This document shows, in pieces, positions 42,792 through 52,592 of a stretch of 64,000 bases of DNA (the stretch's first letter is position 1; each line of letters begins with the position of its first letter). Source of the stretch: Mycobacterium nebraskense (GTDB taxonomy: Bacteria; Actinomycetota; Actinomycetes; Mycobacteriales; Mycobacteriaceae); the NCBI RefSeq assembly GCF_002102255.1, contig NZ_LQPH01000099.1, forward strand, positions 1 to 64,000, given 5' to 3'. The position numbers were made by a program, and so were the translations under genes. The notes beneath the pieces are model-generated. The model made no database searches. It was not told where the DNA came from and worked only from the letters and a program-made list of their open reading frames with translations.

Positions 42792-43569
42792 GGGTAGAAC
42801 CCTTCGCAGTTCGATGCGATCAACCCGCGAAACGGGCCGACGGAGGGATTGCATTGCCCGTGATCTCGATGGGGAATGACGGTCGAGGCTGTGCCGACAA
42901 TGAAACAACTCTCTTAGTTACGTTACGCCGATATCTGCCCATGTGCCGCAAAGAGGGGCGTCGGCGCTCGTTGTACGGATCGCCCGGCCTACCTCAGGAG
43001 TCGCATGCCGAATCAGTACTCGGCGCCGCTGCGTCGGCCCGATGAAAACCCACCGGTCGGCTCTCGACGAGCGAGCGCACTCGGTACGACGCATCCGCGA
43101 ACAGGCGCGTACCCACAAACGCTTAGTTCAAAGACATCTATTGGTATACAAGGATTTATGGCGACTTATGAACGGCCATACGCCCCGGCCTGGTATCAGG
43201 CCTACGGGTACTTCGCAGACATCCATTCCGTCGGAATGGTCTACCCAGGGCTGACTTCGACGGTGGGGTGTGTCTGTAAGCCGCTTGAAGCTTTCAGCGA
43301 TTCCCGACCGACCGTTGCGGTATGGTTTGGCGAAGGTTGACTCCGCAGCCTCCCAGAAACGTCCGACGGCGATCTGTCAATTGGTCCCCGCCGCAACGCG
43401 TCTGCAAACCCGGTAAAGCCGACTGTCAAATTGTGCTTTCGGATTGCCCCCAGAGCTCGCGGCGCATTGCCTACACGTTTGGCTTAGCTCGCGCGTTCGG
43501 GCCCCCGATCCAACGACCCGCCGCACGGTCGCAGACCAGCCGCGACGTCGCCGCACCGGAGAACGAGGA
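42792..43569. other. Intergenic region without a supported gene
   Basis: 778 bases, visibly richer in A/T in places than the flanks. A 60-residue frame starting at ATG 43158 has a plausible AGGA upstream but no recognisable motif. The region probably contains the promoter of the acyl ligase at 43570. No repeat or RNA structure was recognised. Confidence 0.45.
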
Positions 43570-45210
43570 ATGGCCTTGAGCAAGTTCACCGAAACGATGT
43601 ACAGCACCGCCCATTCCAGTTCGAAAGGCCTGGTGACCGGAGAGCCGAATCGCCCCGTCCGGCATACCTGGGGTGAGGTGCATAACAGGGCACGACGGAT
43701 TGCAGGCGGCTTGAGCGCGGCCGGGGTCGGCCCCGGTGACACGGTCGCGGTGCTGGCCGGCGCCCCGGTGGAGATCGCTCCGACCGCACAGGGTATCTGG
43801 ATGCGCGGCGCCAATTTGACCATGCTCCACCAGCCCACCGCGCGTACCGATCTTCAGCGATGGGGCCGAGAGACGACCGCTGTCATCGAGATGATCGGTG
43901 CAAAAGCGATAGTCGTCTCCCAGCCTTTCATGGCCGCGGCCCCATTGCTGTCTCAGCTCGGTATGCGAGTGCTCATCGTCGATGAGCTCCTCGACAGCCG
44001 CCCGATCGATCCCCTCGATACCAGCGACGACGACCTGGCACTGCTGCAATTGACTTCCGGGTCTACCGGGTCACCCAAGGCCGTACGGATCACACACCGC
44101 AACATCGTTTCCAACGCTGAGGCGATGTTCGCCGGCGCGAGCGTTGACATCGACACTGACGTCATCGTGAGCTGGTTGCCGTTGTTCCACGACATGGGCA
44201 TGACTGGGTTCTTGACTGTGCCAATGTATTTCGGCGCCGAGCTGGTCAAGGTTACTCCGATGGACTTCCTGCGTAACACGCTGCTGTGGGCCGAGCTCAT
44301 CGACAAATACAAAGGCACGATGACCGCCGCACCGAACTTCGCCTACACGCTGTTAGCCAAACGGCTTCGCAACCTGGCCCGCCCCGGCCAGTTTGACTTG
44401 TCGACCCTGCGATGGGCCCTGTCGGGCGCCGAACACGTGGAACCCGCGGACGTCGAGTACCTCTGCGAGGCCGGCCGGCCGTTCGGGTTACGTCCGGAGG
44501 CAATCCTGCCGGCCTACGGCATGGCCGAAGCGACCGTAGCGGTGTCGTTCTCCGATTGCGGCGCAGGCCTTTTGGTCGATGTGGTCGACGCGGACCTGCT
44601 CGCCGTACTGCACCGGGCCGTCCCGGCGACCAAGGGCAATATCCGGCGACTGGCCACGCTCGGCCGACCGTTGAAGGGGCTGCAGGCTCGCGTCGTCGAC
44701 GAAGACGCCACCATCCTGCCCGCGCGGGGCGTCGGCGTACTCGAGGTGCGCGGTGAACCAGTGACGCTGGGCTACGAAACGATGGCCGGATTCGTCGCCG
44801 CTCAAGACGACCAGGGTTGGTATGACACCGGCGACTTGGGCTACCTTACCGAGACCGGCCATGTCGTCGTCTGCGGCCGTGTCAAGGACGTGATCATCAT
44901 GGCCGGCCGCAACATCTACCCGACCGACATCGAACGCGCCACCGCGCGCGTCTGCGGGGTCCGGCCGGGCTCTGCCGTCGCGGTGCGCCTGGACGCCGGA
45001 CACGCACGGGAGACGTTCGCCATCGCCCTGGAGTCCAACGACTGGCAAAATCCGGCCGCGGTGCGCCGCATCGAGCATCAGGTGGCACACGAAGTGGTCG
45101 CCGAGGTCGACGTCCGCCCCCGCAATGTGGCCGTACTCGAGCCGGGAACGATCCCCAAGACCCCGTCGGGGAAACTGCGGCGCGGCCATGCGTTGGCGCT
45201 CATCGACTGA
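43570..45210 (+). CDS. Fatty acyl-AMP/CoA ligase, FadD-like
   Basis: A 546-residue ANL-superfamily enzyme. The P-loop [18 protein letters not shown], the block [22 protein letters not shown], the A8 hinge [17 protein letters not shown] and the terminal catalytic Lys in [10 protein letters not shown] are all present. The [11 protein letters not shown] block is shared with fatty acyl-AMP ligases, so either acyl-adenylate transfer to a carrier protein or CoA ligation is possible; no carrier gene is adjacent. GAGGA immediately precedes the ATG. The end is 58 bases before the first GAF-ANTAR gene. Confidence 0.85.
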   Translation: MALSKFTETMYSTAHSSSKGLVTGEPNRPVRHTWGEVHNRARRIAGGLSAAGVGPGDTVAVLAGAPVEIAPTAQGIWMRGANLTMLHQPTARTDLQRWGRETTAVIEMIGAKAIVVSQPFMAAAPLLSQLGMRVLIVDELLDSRPIDPLDTSDDDLALLQLTSGSTGSPKAVRITHRNIVSNAEAMFAGASVDIDTDVIVSWLPLFHDMGMTGFLTVPMYFGAELVKVTPMDFLRNTLLWAELIDKYKGTMTAAPNFAYTLLAKRLRNLARPGQFDLSTLRWALSGAEHVEPADVEYLCEAGRPFGLRPEAILPAYGMAEATVAVSFSDCGAGLLVDVVDADLLAVLHRAVPATKGNIRRLATLGRPLKGLQARVVDEDATILPARGVGVLEVRGEPVTLGYETMAGFVAAQDDQGWYDTGDLGYLTETGHVVVCGRVKDVIIMAGRNIYPTDIERATARVCGVRPGSAVAVRLDAGHARETFAIALESNDWQNPAAVRRIEHQVAHEVVAEVDVRPRNVAVLEPGTIPKTPSGKLRRGHALALID

Positions 45211-45268
45211 TTTTTCCGGGCTCGGCGGGGAGTAGATTCGCGGTCAAGGGTGCACGGGAGGAGGGACG

Positions 45269-46072
45269 TTGGCCGACTTCGACGCTCAGCCCGGTCGCGA
45301 GGCGCCGCAATCGCCCCAACTCTCCCCTGCCCAACGGGACGCGGACGAGGCCGAACTGCACGAGGGGCTCCGCGGAGTTGCCGGAATTGTGGCCGGCGCC
45401 CGAGGGGTGGTCGACCTTCTGCGGGACGTGGCAGAGTTCGCGGCCCAGGCGATTCCGGGTGCCGACGGCGTGGGCGTCGCATTGATCGATCCGCAGCACG
45501 GGTTGTCCAGCGCCCAGACCTGGGCGGCGACAATGGAACTCGTCCACGAGATCGACACGATCCAGTACGACGAACTGAACGAGGGGCCGTGCATCACCTG
45601 TATGCAGTCGCGACGCCCCACGGTGAGCGGATCGCTGGGCAGTGACAGCCGTTGGCCGCACTTCGGTGGCCGGGTAGCCCGGATGCGGATGCACTCCGCG
45701 CTGGCGCTGCCGCTAATCGTTGGCGACGACGTGATCGGCTCGATCAACGCCTATGCCGCACAACGCGACGCGTTCGCCGAGCACGCCGTGCGACTGGGCG
45801 CCCAGTTTGCCAGGCCCGCCGCGGTGTCGGTGTATAACGCGCAGTTGCTGGCCGACGCACACGAACGGACACTGCGCTTGCAGCGCGCATTGAACAGCCG
45901 ATCGGTGATCGACCAGGCGATCGGCATCATCCGCAGCCGGTCGGGCGGCAGCGCCGATGAGGCCTTCGAACGGCTCACCCGCATCAGCCAGACGGAGAAC
46001 GTCAAGCTGCACTCCGTCGCCGAGCGGCTGGTCGAAGAGGCCGCGCGGCGCGCCCGCGCATGGCGTCGCTGA
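45269..46072 (+). CDS. GAF-ANTAR domain regulator (first of three)
   Basis: A 267-residue protein starting with TTG after GGAGGAGGGA. Residues about 45-190 are a GAF sensor (YDELNEGPCITCMQSRRPTVSG), and about 205-262 an ANTAR RNA-binding three-helix domain (RALNSRSVIDQAIGIIRSRSG, then EAFERLTRISQTENVKL). ANTAR proteins bind paired hairpins in nascent mRNA and prevent termination. Two Cys in GPCITC might sense redox state. Its 3' end faces the second copy only four bases away. Confidence 0.87.
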   Translation: MADFDAQPGREAPQSPQLSPAQRDADEAELHEGLRGVAGIVAGARGVVDLLRDVAEFAAQAIPGADGVGVALIDPQHGLSSAQTWAATMELVHEIDTIQYDELNEGPCITCMQSRRPTVSGSLGSDSRWPHFGGRVARMRMHSALALPLIVGDDVIGSINAYAAQRDAFAEHAVRLGAQFARPAAVSVYNAQLLADAHERTLRLQRALNSRSVIDQAIGIIRSRSGGSADEAFERLTRISQTENVKLHSVAERLVEEAARRARAWRR

Positions 46073-46076
46073 CTCG

Positions 46077-46835
46077 TTATCCCGGTGGCGCGGCCAACAA
46101 TTCGGCCAACGCCGCCACCAGTAGCAGCCGGGAATACCGATCGGTCATCAATCTGCGTGACACATCGGTCAGGTGTTCCCCGTTGGCCCGCGCGTAGGTC
46201 CGCAACAGATCGAATGCCTGCTCTACGGAGACATCCAGCTTTTCGCAAAGGAAGCCCTTCGCCTGCTCCACGATGACGCGGCTGGTCAGCGCGGTGCGTA
46301 GCGGCGGCATGACGGTGAAGGCTGTGGGTGAGTGTTCCTGGAGGATCGCGACGCATGCGATATGTGCCAGGGTCTGCCCGACGAGCAGATCTGCCTCGGT
46401 GAGCTCGCCGGGGCTGCTGCCGAACAAGTTGAGTGCGCCCAACACCATGCCGGCGGCCCGCATCGGGACGGCATGCACGGAGGCGAAACCGGCGCCGACT
46501 GCGGCGGGAACAAACCGCGGCCAGCGATCTGTTGCCGCTCGGAGGTCGGTAACCGAGACCGGTTGGCCGGTGGCGTAGCAGTCCAAGCATGGGCCTTCTT
46601 CGGCTTGCAGCTGGAAGACCTCGAGTTCGTGGGCCTGCTCCGACGTCGCGGCCAGCAAGCGGAGCTGATGTAGTGGGTCGGCGAGCAGAATTCCCGCGGC
46701 TGCGACGTCGAGCAACTCAGCACATTGTTGTGTGAGCCCGGTCAGCAGGTCGACCACGTCGAAGTCATCGAGCAGGCTGTCGACTAGCGCGACGACGGCG
46801 TTCAGCACCCGGGTTTCACGAGGGGTGTCAGTCAC
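46077..46835 (-). CDS. GAF-ANTAR domain regulator (second of three)
   Basis: A 252-residue protein, GTG start after AAGGACAAC. The GAF domain (about 25-170) contains QAEEGPCLDCYATGQPVSVTDL and the ANTAR domain (about 183-235) LTSRVIVEQAKGFLCEKLDV with AFDLLRTYARANGEHL. Domain order and length are the same as in the neighbours, but the sequence is clearly diverged. The downstream end converges with the first copy. Likely an RNA-binding antiterminator under control of an unknown ligand or a partner kinase. Confidence 0.86.
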   Translation of the reverse strand: MTDTPRETRVLNAVVALVDSLLDDFDVVDLLTGLTQQCAELLDVAAAGILLADPLHQLRLLAATSEQAHELEVFQLQAEEGPCLDCYATGQPVSVTDLRAATDRWPRFVPAAVGAGFASVHAVPMRAAGMVLGALNLFGSSPGELTEADLLVGQTLAHIACVAILQEHSPTAFTVMPPLRTALTSRVIVEQAKGFLCEKLDVSVEQAFDLLRTYARANGEHLTDVSRRLMTDRYSRLLLVAALAELLAAPPG

Positions 46836-46877
46836 GTTGTCCTTCTTTCTGGGCTTTCCGGGTCCGCCGAGCGCGCA

Positions 46878-47585
46878 TCAGTCGATTTCGAGCTTCAGTC
46901 GGCGGTCGAGGATGTCGCGGGCGACGTCGGTGGCGCTGCGGCCGGTGGCGTAGGCGTGAGCGCGCAGCCGGACAAGGGCCTCGGCCGGTTCGACCTCCAG
47001 CTGGGCGACGACCATGCCGGTGGCCTGGCTGACCTCCGCGCGGCTCAGCGTGCTGAGTTCGGCCCAGGCATTGCTGGTGGGGTCGGCGACGGCGGCCTGG
47101 AGGTCTCCGTCAAGGAGGTCCAGAAGCGGCACACCGGCGAGCTCCGCGGCGGCGACGGCACCGGCCACGTCATCGTCCAGCAGCCGGCCCGGCTGCGCGC
47201 GGAAGAGGTCGAGGGCGCCGACATATTCGCCGGCCACCACCACGGGTATCGCGTAGACGCATCTGATCTGGTGGGCCACCATGGCGGGCGCGTAGGCCGG
47301 CCAGCGAGCCTCCTCCGGATCTGCGAGGTCGACGACCAGGATAGGAATCCGCTGTGCGACGGCGTCCAGGCACGGTCCCTCGCCGAGAGTGAACTGTAGT
47401 TCGTCGTATATGCGCGCGGGCGCCCCGCTGGATCCCAGTGTTCCGCTGCTCGCGCCTTCGAAAACGAGCGAGATGGCCGCCGCGTCAACGTCGAGAAGAC
47501 CCACACACGCCTCACACAGCCGGTCGGCGGCCTCTACCCCGCGCCGGCCGTCGACCGCAGCGAGGAGCTGCTTGTGGATCGCCAC
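46878..47585 (-). CDS. GAF-ANTAR domain regulator (third of three)
   Basis: A 235-residue protein, GTG start. The GAF domain (about 10-160) has FTLGEGPCLDAVAQRIPILVVDL; the ANTAR domain (about 175-228) has LSRAEVSQATGMVVAQLEV and VRLRAHAYATGRSATDVARDIL. It lies 42 bases upstream of the second copy on the same strand, so the two are probably one transcript. Confidence 0.86.
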   Translation of the reverse strand: MAIHKQLLAAVDGRRGVEAADRLCEACVGLLDVDAAAISLVFEGASSGTLGSSGAPARIYDELQFTLGEGPCLDAVAQRIPILVVDLADPEEARWPAYAPAMVAHQIRCVYAIPVVVAGEYVGALDLFRAQPGRLLDDDVAGAVAAAELAGVPLLDLLDGDLQAAVADPTSNAWAELSTLSRAEVSQATGMVVAQLEVEPAEALVRLRAHAYATGRSATDVARDILDRRLKLEID

Positions 47586-47826
47586 ATTTAGCCGGACGGG
47601 GCTTGGGCTGCGGAAACGGCCGGGTCGGGCGGCGGCAAGGTCATCCCCTCAGCCTTTCACTTCCTGCGGCGATTTACGAGCAACGATCCCAGTCCCCTGG
47701 TCGGTGGCTCGGCGTCGGATGAATCGGTGATTGACCGGCGCGGTTGACCGGAGAATCCTCGAATGATCGCCGGGATGATCCCCGGAGGGTGGATACCGCC
47801 GACCGGCCAGGACTATCGGGAGAGCA

Positions 47827-48063
47827 ATGAGTTCCGAACATGCAATAGAAAAGGTGCCATTGTCGGAGATCCGGGAAGGCGACATGCTTCAAGATCCGAA
47901 GTCTGGAAACTGGATCAAAGTCACCCGTACGGCCGACACCGCAATGGGCATCACCGACACGCACTCAGGCGAGGAACACTACCGCGTCTACTACGGCGAT
48001 GGCGGTGAAGAGATCGATTCCCGATTCGTTACGGGTGTCGTCAACCGCCAGGTGCGCGAGTAA
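47827..48063 (+). CDS. Small conserved hypothetical protein
   Basis: A 78-residue acidic protein with GGGAGA seven bases before the ATG. It is predicted all-beta: VPLSEIREGDMLQDP, then GNWIKVTRTADTAMG and EEHYRVYYGDGGEE. The LSEIREGDML opening resembles small barrel proteins that bind nucleic acid or act as polymer-binding modules, but no family can be named. It stands alone between the GAF-ANTAR genes and the desaturase. Confidence 0.6.
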   Translation: MSSEHAIEKVPLSEIREGDMLQDPKSGNWIKVTRTADTAMGITDTHSGEEHYRVYYGDGGEEIDSRFVTGVVNRQVRE

Positions 48064-48187
48064 TCGCGACGCCGCGGCCGGGCAAGTCACCCGACTGCAG
48101 GTGGGTATATAGCATTGTGCCGCAGCATTTTTCGAACGTGCAGCAAGAGCGGGCGGACATCCAAAGCGCCCGAGGTCAGGCCGTGCC

Positions 48188-49408
48188 TCACTGGGGCAAC
48201 ATCGACTTTCCGGTAAGTAGTGCCGTCGCCAATCCGCGTCGCCGCCCATTGTCCCCGACGCCTGAGTTCGGTCGCTTCGCGACGTTCCGGAATTTGTCCT
48301 CGGACGCTGTCTCGGGCGCGTCGTCGGAGGTAGCGGTGAGAAACCGGTCCGGCAGCGCCAGTTTGCAGATTGTGCGCGCGGTGAGCAGGAACTGGCGGTG
48401 CAACGGGCCGGTCGTGTACGGCAGGTCGTAGGTGAGGCACAAGTCGCGTACCCGATGGGCGATTTCGGGGTAACGATTACTGGGCAGATCGGGGAAGAGG
48501 TGGTGTTCGATTTGGTAGCAGAGGTTCCCGCTCATGAACGCCATCACCGTCCCGGCCCGAAAATTGGCGGTACCGAGCATCTGCCGCAGATACCATTCGG
48601 GCTTCCTCTCGCCCTCCAATGCCGACGGGGTGAACTTTTCCGCGCCGTCCGCGAAATGACCGCAGATAATCACGACACACGCCCACACGTTGCGCAGCCC
48701 GTTGGCAACCACGTTGGCCCACAGTGTGCGGCGCCATCGCCGACGACTCAGCGCGGGAACGAGAACGTAGTCCTTGCCGACCTGTCGGGCCACCTTGCGA
48801 AGGAGCGCTGATTTGTGGGCGGATCTGCCGGCGTCGGTGTCCTCGCGCTCCTGCACCGCATACAAGCCGTGCAATGCGACACCCCATTCGAACGCGAGCG
48901 CCAGCAGCACCGCGCGCAGCGGCTGCACCAACGCGCTCGGCCGCCACGCTTGATCCCGAGTGACCCGCATGACTCCAAATCCGAGGTCGTCATCCACCCC
49001 GACGATGTTCGCGAAGACGTGGTGCCGGTAGTTGTGGGAGTGCTGCCATTGCGATGTGAGAGCGGCCATGTCCCATTCCCACGTACTGGAATGGATCTCG
49101 GGATCGTTCATCCAATCCCATTGACCGTGGCTGATGTTATGGCCGAGTTCCATGTTCTCGATGGACTTGGCCGCGGCCAGGGCGGCGGTTCCGACAGCCC
49201 AGCCAAGCTTGCCTTTGCTCCCCGCAATCGCTAGCCTCGCCGCGATTTCGAGCCATCGCTGTAAAGCGATGGCGCGCACGATGTATGCCCGATCTTTCGA
49301 GCCACGCGCAGCCTCGATATCGCGACGGATCTCTTCCAGAGCGGCCGCGAGCTCCTCGAGGTCCGCATCGCTCAGATGGGCGTATTCAGGTACTTCGGTG
49401 ATGGCCAT
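48188..49408 (-). CDS. Membrane fatty acid desaturase
   Basis: A 406-residue membrane-bound di-iron desaturase. Histidine boxes are HNISH (90-94), HSHNYRHH (123-130) and QIEHHLF (299-305), the arrangement of acyl-CoA/acyl-lipid desaturases related to mycobacterial DesA3 and linoleoyl-CoA desaturases. Hydrophobic segments flank the boxes. It introduces a double bond into a fatty acyl chain using oxygen and reduced ferredoxin or cytochrome. No reductase gene (DesA3 partners with an oxidoreductase) is adjacent. The role in membrane adaptation is inferred. Confidence 0.9.
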   Translation of the reverse strand: MAITEVPEYAHLSDADLEELAAALEEIRRDIEAARGSKDRAYIVRAIALQRWLEIAARLAIAGSKGKLGWAVGTAALAAAKSIENMELGHNISHGQWDWMNDPEIHSSTWEWDMAALTSQWQHSHNYRHHVFANIVGVDDDLGFGVMRVTRDQAWRPSALVQPLRAVLLALAFEWGVALHGLYAVQEREDTDAGRSAHKSALLRKVARQVGKDYVLVPALSRRRWRRTLWANVVANGLRNVWACVVIICGHFADGAEKFTPSALEGERKPEWYLRQMLGTANFRAGTVMAFMSGNLCYQIEHHLFPDLPSNRYPEIAHRVRDLCLTYDLPYTTGPLHRQFLLTARTICKLALPDRFLTATSDDAPETASEDKFRNVAKRPNSGVGDNGRRRGLATALLTGKSMLPQ

Positions 49409-49972
49409 CTCAGTGAGATCCGGGCGCGGTGGCGTGCGTTGTCCGCATGACGATGAGCGGAAGGTTTACGTACCGCAACAATGTGGATCACGTCCGATCT
49501 TTTGATTGGTGTCGACGGGCGAGCGGCGCGAGGTCCGACGATCGGGAAGCTGTTTGATCAACAAAGCTGAACGGCGGCATCGGGACGCAATCGACCTTCG
49601 AGTGCGGTCGCCGATTACGGCTGCACAGCTGATGCGGCTGTCGTGGTCACCCTCGTCACGGGAGTCGGGCGGCACGGAAGCCCGCCCGGAGCCTGGTGGT
49701 CCCGGTGGACGGCTGAGCCATCTATCGAAGTATTTGCCAAAATCGGCTCTGTGCCGTAAGTCCTGACCGTAGCACGCCAGATTCCCGCGAACACCATCGC
49801 GCCTGCGGGCCGGGCACGAACGACCGCGTGCCGCTCCCGGACGGCCGGGCGGATAGGGCTGAGGGCTACGCTGAGCCACCCTGACCGAAGCCATTGCCGC
49901 GCAAAGATGATCGTCGCGCATGCTGCAACGTCGAGATCACCGCCAGAATGGATGCCGCGCCCTGGGCACTAT
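49409..49972. other. Intergenic region without a supported gene
   Basis: 564 bases between the desaturase start and the 3' end of the glycosyltransferase. Several short open frames occur on both strands but none shows a motif or a convincing ribosome site. The left part should carry the desaturase promoter. Confidence 0.45.
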
Positions 49973-51157
49973 TCACCCGGTGCGCGTGCCTGCCCGCCGC
50001 CGCGTGAGTAGCCGGTGCGCGACCCTCACGTACGCATCCGCGACCACCGGCCAGGCCATCTCGGGCGCCATTCGGCGTGCCTCGGCCGCCATCGCACCGG
50101 CGAGGCGGGGCTGCGTCAGCACACGACGCAGGGCCGATACCAACGCGTCCGGATCGTCGTGCGGGACAACGATGCCCGCTCCACTGGCGAGCAATTCAAC
50201 AGCGTGCGGAAATGCGGTCGCAACAACCGGCCGGCCGTTCGCGACGGCCTCGACCAGTACACCGGAGGTCGCTTGATCAGTCGAGTCGTAGGGCAGGACG
50301 ACGACGGCTGCGGACTGGACGAGTGCGGTCAGCATCGGGACATTGCGGTAATGCCCATCGAAGCACACGGAGCGCTCGACGCCGCCCTGCCGCGCCTGTT
50401 CTATCAGGGCATCCCGGTACGCCTCGCTGTCGGCAGCCAGCACCTTGGGGCGCGTTCGCCCGGCAACGACGTACCGCGGCTGCCCTGGCAAGTCATGAAG
50501 CGACCCCATCGCGTCGATTACCCGCTCGATGCCCTTGCCCGGGCCCAGCAGGCCCCACGTCAAGAGGGTCGGCCGACCGCCTCGTATGCACGAGGTCGTC
50601 GGGATGGTGGCCCCATGGGGAATGGTGGCGACTTTGTGGCGGTCGATATCGAAGCCGCAGAGCAGCCGTTCACTGGCGGCATCGGACATCACGATCACCT
50701 GATCTGCCCGTGCTGCAATCGCCTCGAGAACCGAACGCTGGTGTCGCGTAGGGTCTTTGAGAATAGTGTGAGCGACCACGATCGAAGGCACGCGCAGTTC
50801 GTCGATGAGTCCCACGACTTCGTCTCCGTCAACACCGCCGTAGATCCCGTAGTCGTGCTGGATGACCGCAACATCGCTCTCGTTCAGCAACTCGGCGCAT
50901 GCCGCGACGGATGCCGGTGAGCCCTCGACGAGCTCTCCGATGACACGGACGCTCGAAGACGGTGGCCCGTCGGACACTCTCACGACCCGGACGTCGGCGC
51001 CAGTGGCGACCAGTCCGTGGGCCAGGGCAGCACTGAAGGTGGCAAGCCCGCACGGTGTCGGCGGATAGGTACTCAGGAGGCCGAAGCTCGGAGAGCCAGA
51101 GAATTGCTGCGCGGCAACGGAATCCGTCGAAAATGGAAATGTAGCTAAAGCACTCAA
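49973..51157 (-). CDS. GT4-type glycosyltransferase
   Basis: A 394-residue GT-B fold enzyme. The N-terminal half has PPTPCGLATFSAALAHGL and VIQHDYGIYGG. The C-terminal half has LLTWGLLGPGKGIERVIDAM and the nucleotide-sugar E-x7-E region DQATSGVLVEAVANGRPVVAT. GT4 enzymes transfer sugars (often mannose or glucose) with retention of configuration; acceptor unknown. Start is TTG at 51157. It stands alone, oriented away from the small basic protein gene. Confidence 0.87.
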   Translation of the reverse strand: MSALATFPFSTDSVAAQQFSGSPSFGLLSTYPPTPCGLATFSAALAHGLVATGADVRVVRVSDGPPSSSVRVIGELVEGSPASVAACAELLNESDVAVIQHDYGIYGGVDGDEVVGLIDELRVPSIVVAHTILKDPTRHQRSVLEAIAARADQVIVMSDAASERLLCGFDIDRHKVATIPHGATIPTTSCIRGGRPTLLTWGLLGPGKGIERVIDAMGSLHDLPGQPRYVVAGRTRPKVLAADSEAYRDALIEQARQGGVERSVCFDGHYRNVPMLTALVQSAAVVVLPYDSTDQATSGVLVEAVANGRPVVATAFPHAVELLASGAGIVVPHDDPDALVSALRRVLTQPRLAGAMAAEARRMAPEMAWPVVADAYVRVAHRLLTRRRAGTRTG

Positions 51158-51415
51158 AGCGATCCCAACTCCGGGTTTGTCACCGGCATTTCCGGCGTAA
51201 GCGATTGCTCGGCGCGGTCAGCAAGAATTAGCTGACTCATCCCGGACCAGCTGGGTTTCCGATCTGTTCAACAATACACCCTAAAACGGTCCGTGACGTC
51301 GCCCCGAGCGATGGCCTCACCACACCGCGCCCCCGCGCACGACCCCACGATATACCGACGTGGAGTAAAGTTCGCGGATCGGGACCAACCAGGCCCCATG
51401 GCGAAGGGGCCAGCA

Positions 51416-51553
51416 ATGTCAGACAAATCTCCCCGAAAATCCATGAGCAAGAAGTCCGGAAAGTCATTGAAGGAGAAGCGCGCCGACAAGCACCTCAAGG
51501 CAACGCGCCGTGAGGCCACCACCGAGGCGGTACTTCACGACAAGAGGCGCTAA
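51416..51553 (+). CDS. Small highly basic protein
   Basis: A 45-residue protein rich in Lys and Arg (MSDKSPRKSMSKKSGKSLKE opening, ending HDKRR). AAGGGG lies eight bases upstream of the ATG; an in-frame ATG at 51398 would add six residues. Very similar small KKSGKS-type proteins occur across actinobacteria; function is unknown, though nucleic acid binding is suggested by charge. Confidence 0.65.
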   Translation: MSDKSPRKSMSKKSGKSLKEKRADKHLKATRREATTEAVLHDKRR

Positions 51554-52006
51554 CCTGTTGAAGGCTTTTAGATCTGGCGGCCCCGGCCAACCGCCTGCCT
51601 AACACCGGGGCCTACCCGCCAACACCTTTACGAAACACATGCCTTCGGAATCGGGGCCGCCTGGTGTCCGGCGTGTAGTTGCGGGTCGGATCCGCCAGCC
51701 CGAGGCAGTACCGTTTCTTCGAGAGCAGTTGTCCTGCAATGACTTTCAAACGATCGACTTCCGATGCCGAGTCAGATCCCTGCACATCACTCGAATCGGT
51801 GCGAGCGGTCGCTGTTCACGTCACCGAAAGTAAGCTATCCTTGCATCAGGGTTGAGTCCCCAGCCTGTGGACACGCCGGATAGTGCATCAAACAATTTCT
51901 TTCTTAGCATTTATCACGGATCTTGAAGATTGGCATCGCCATCTATTCGATTCGGTCGTCGCGTATCACATTCGCTTTACACCCACGATCGAATCGAGAT
52001 CACCTG
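51554..52006. other. Intergenic region without a supported gene
   Basis: 453 bases with lower G+C character than the flanks. The downstream STAS frame extends to 51923 but lacks domain features before 52007. No repeat, RNA or operator was recognised. Confidence 0.4.
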
Positions 52007-52441
52007 ATGATCGCTCCTATCTCTGCCAATACCGCTTCCTACGCCTTCACGCCCAACGGCTCCGTCGTCGATTGCAGCGGCGCGCAACTACGCGCATATT
52101 GCCGAGACCAAGTGACCGTTGTGCAGGTCACCGGTGACATCGACGCTACTAACATCGGCCGCTTCTACGATTACGCCAACCGGTTCGTCGGAGAGGCTCC
52201 TGCGCTGATCCTCGACCTCAGTGGGGTGGATTTCCTTTGCGCTAGCGGTGTTTCCGTCCTTATCACGCTCGATAACGACTGCAGCGCCGCGGGAACTCGC
52301 TGGGCCATTGTTGGCAGCCGATGTGTCCGACGCCTGCTGCACCTAGGTGATCCTGGCGACACGCTGCCCACGGCAAGCTCGGAGCGCCAAGCATTCAACA
52401 CCATCGCTGCACAAGGCCAGGCGAGTCAGGCGGCGTCGTAG
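52007..52441 (+). CDS. STAS domain protein, anti-sigma factor antagonist-like
   Basis: A 144-residue protein with a STAS domain at about 35-130: VTVVQVTGDIDATNIGRFYDYA, then ALILDLSGVDFLCASGVSVL. The Ser at position 80 occupies the place of the phosphorylated Ser in SpoIIAA-type antagonists. Such proteins free sigma factors (for example SigF-type) from their anti-sigma partner when unphosphorylated. No anti-sigma or sigma gene is adjacent. The start at 52007 is preferred; an ATG/TTG further upstream would add an unlikely basic extension. Confidence 0.83.
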   Translation: MIAPISANTASYAFTPNGSVVDCSGAQLRAYCRDQVTVVQVTGDIDATNIGRFYDYANRFVGEAPALILDLSGVDFLCASGVSVLITLDNDCSAAGTRWAIVGSRCVRRLLHLGDPGDTLPTASSERQAFNTIAAQGQASQAAS

Positions 52442-52592
52442 CCCCTCGTCGGACCGCGTGCGCACCTAGAGGGTCCTCGCCTCCGGGCGGGATGCACGCA
52501 CCACGTGGACGTCGCGGCCACCAAGGGGCCTGGCATTGCAACCCCATATTCTGGTGTCCTGGAGGTCTGTGCTTCTTGCGAGAGGGAACGAC

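Noticed and set aside
43158..43340. 60-residue frame beginning MATYERPYAPAWYQ
   Set aside because: There is an AGGA upstream, but no homology could be recognised and the surroundings look non-coding; left as unproven.
48101..48110. GGGTAT-like SigF -10 element
   Set aside because: No GTTT -35 partner at the right distance and no gene start downstream.
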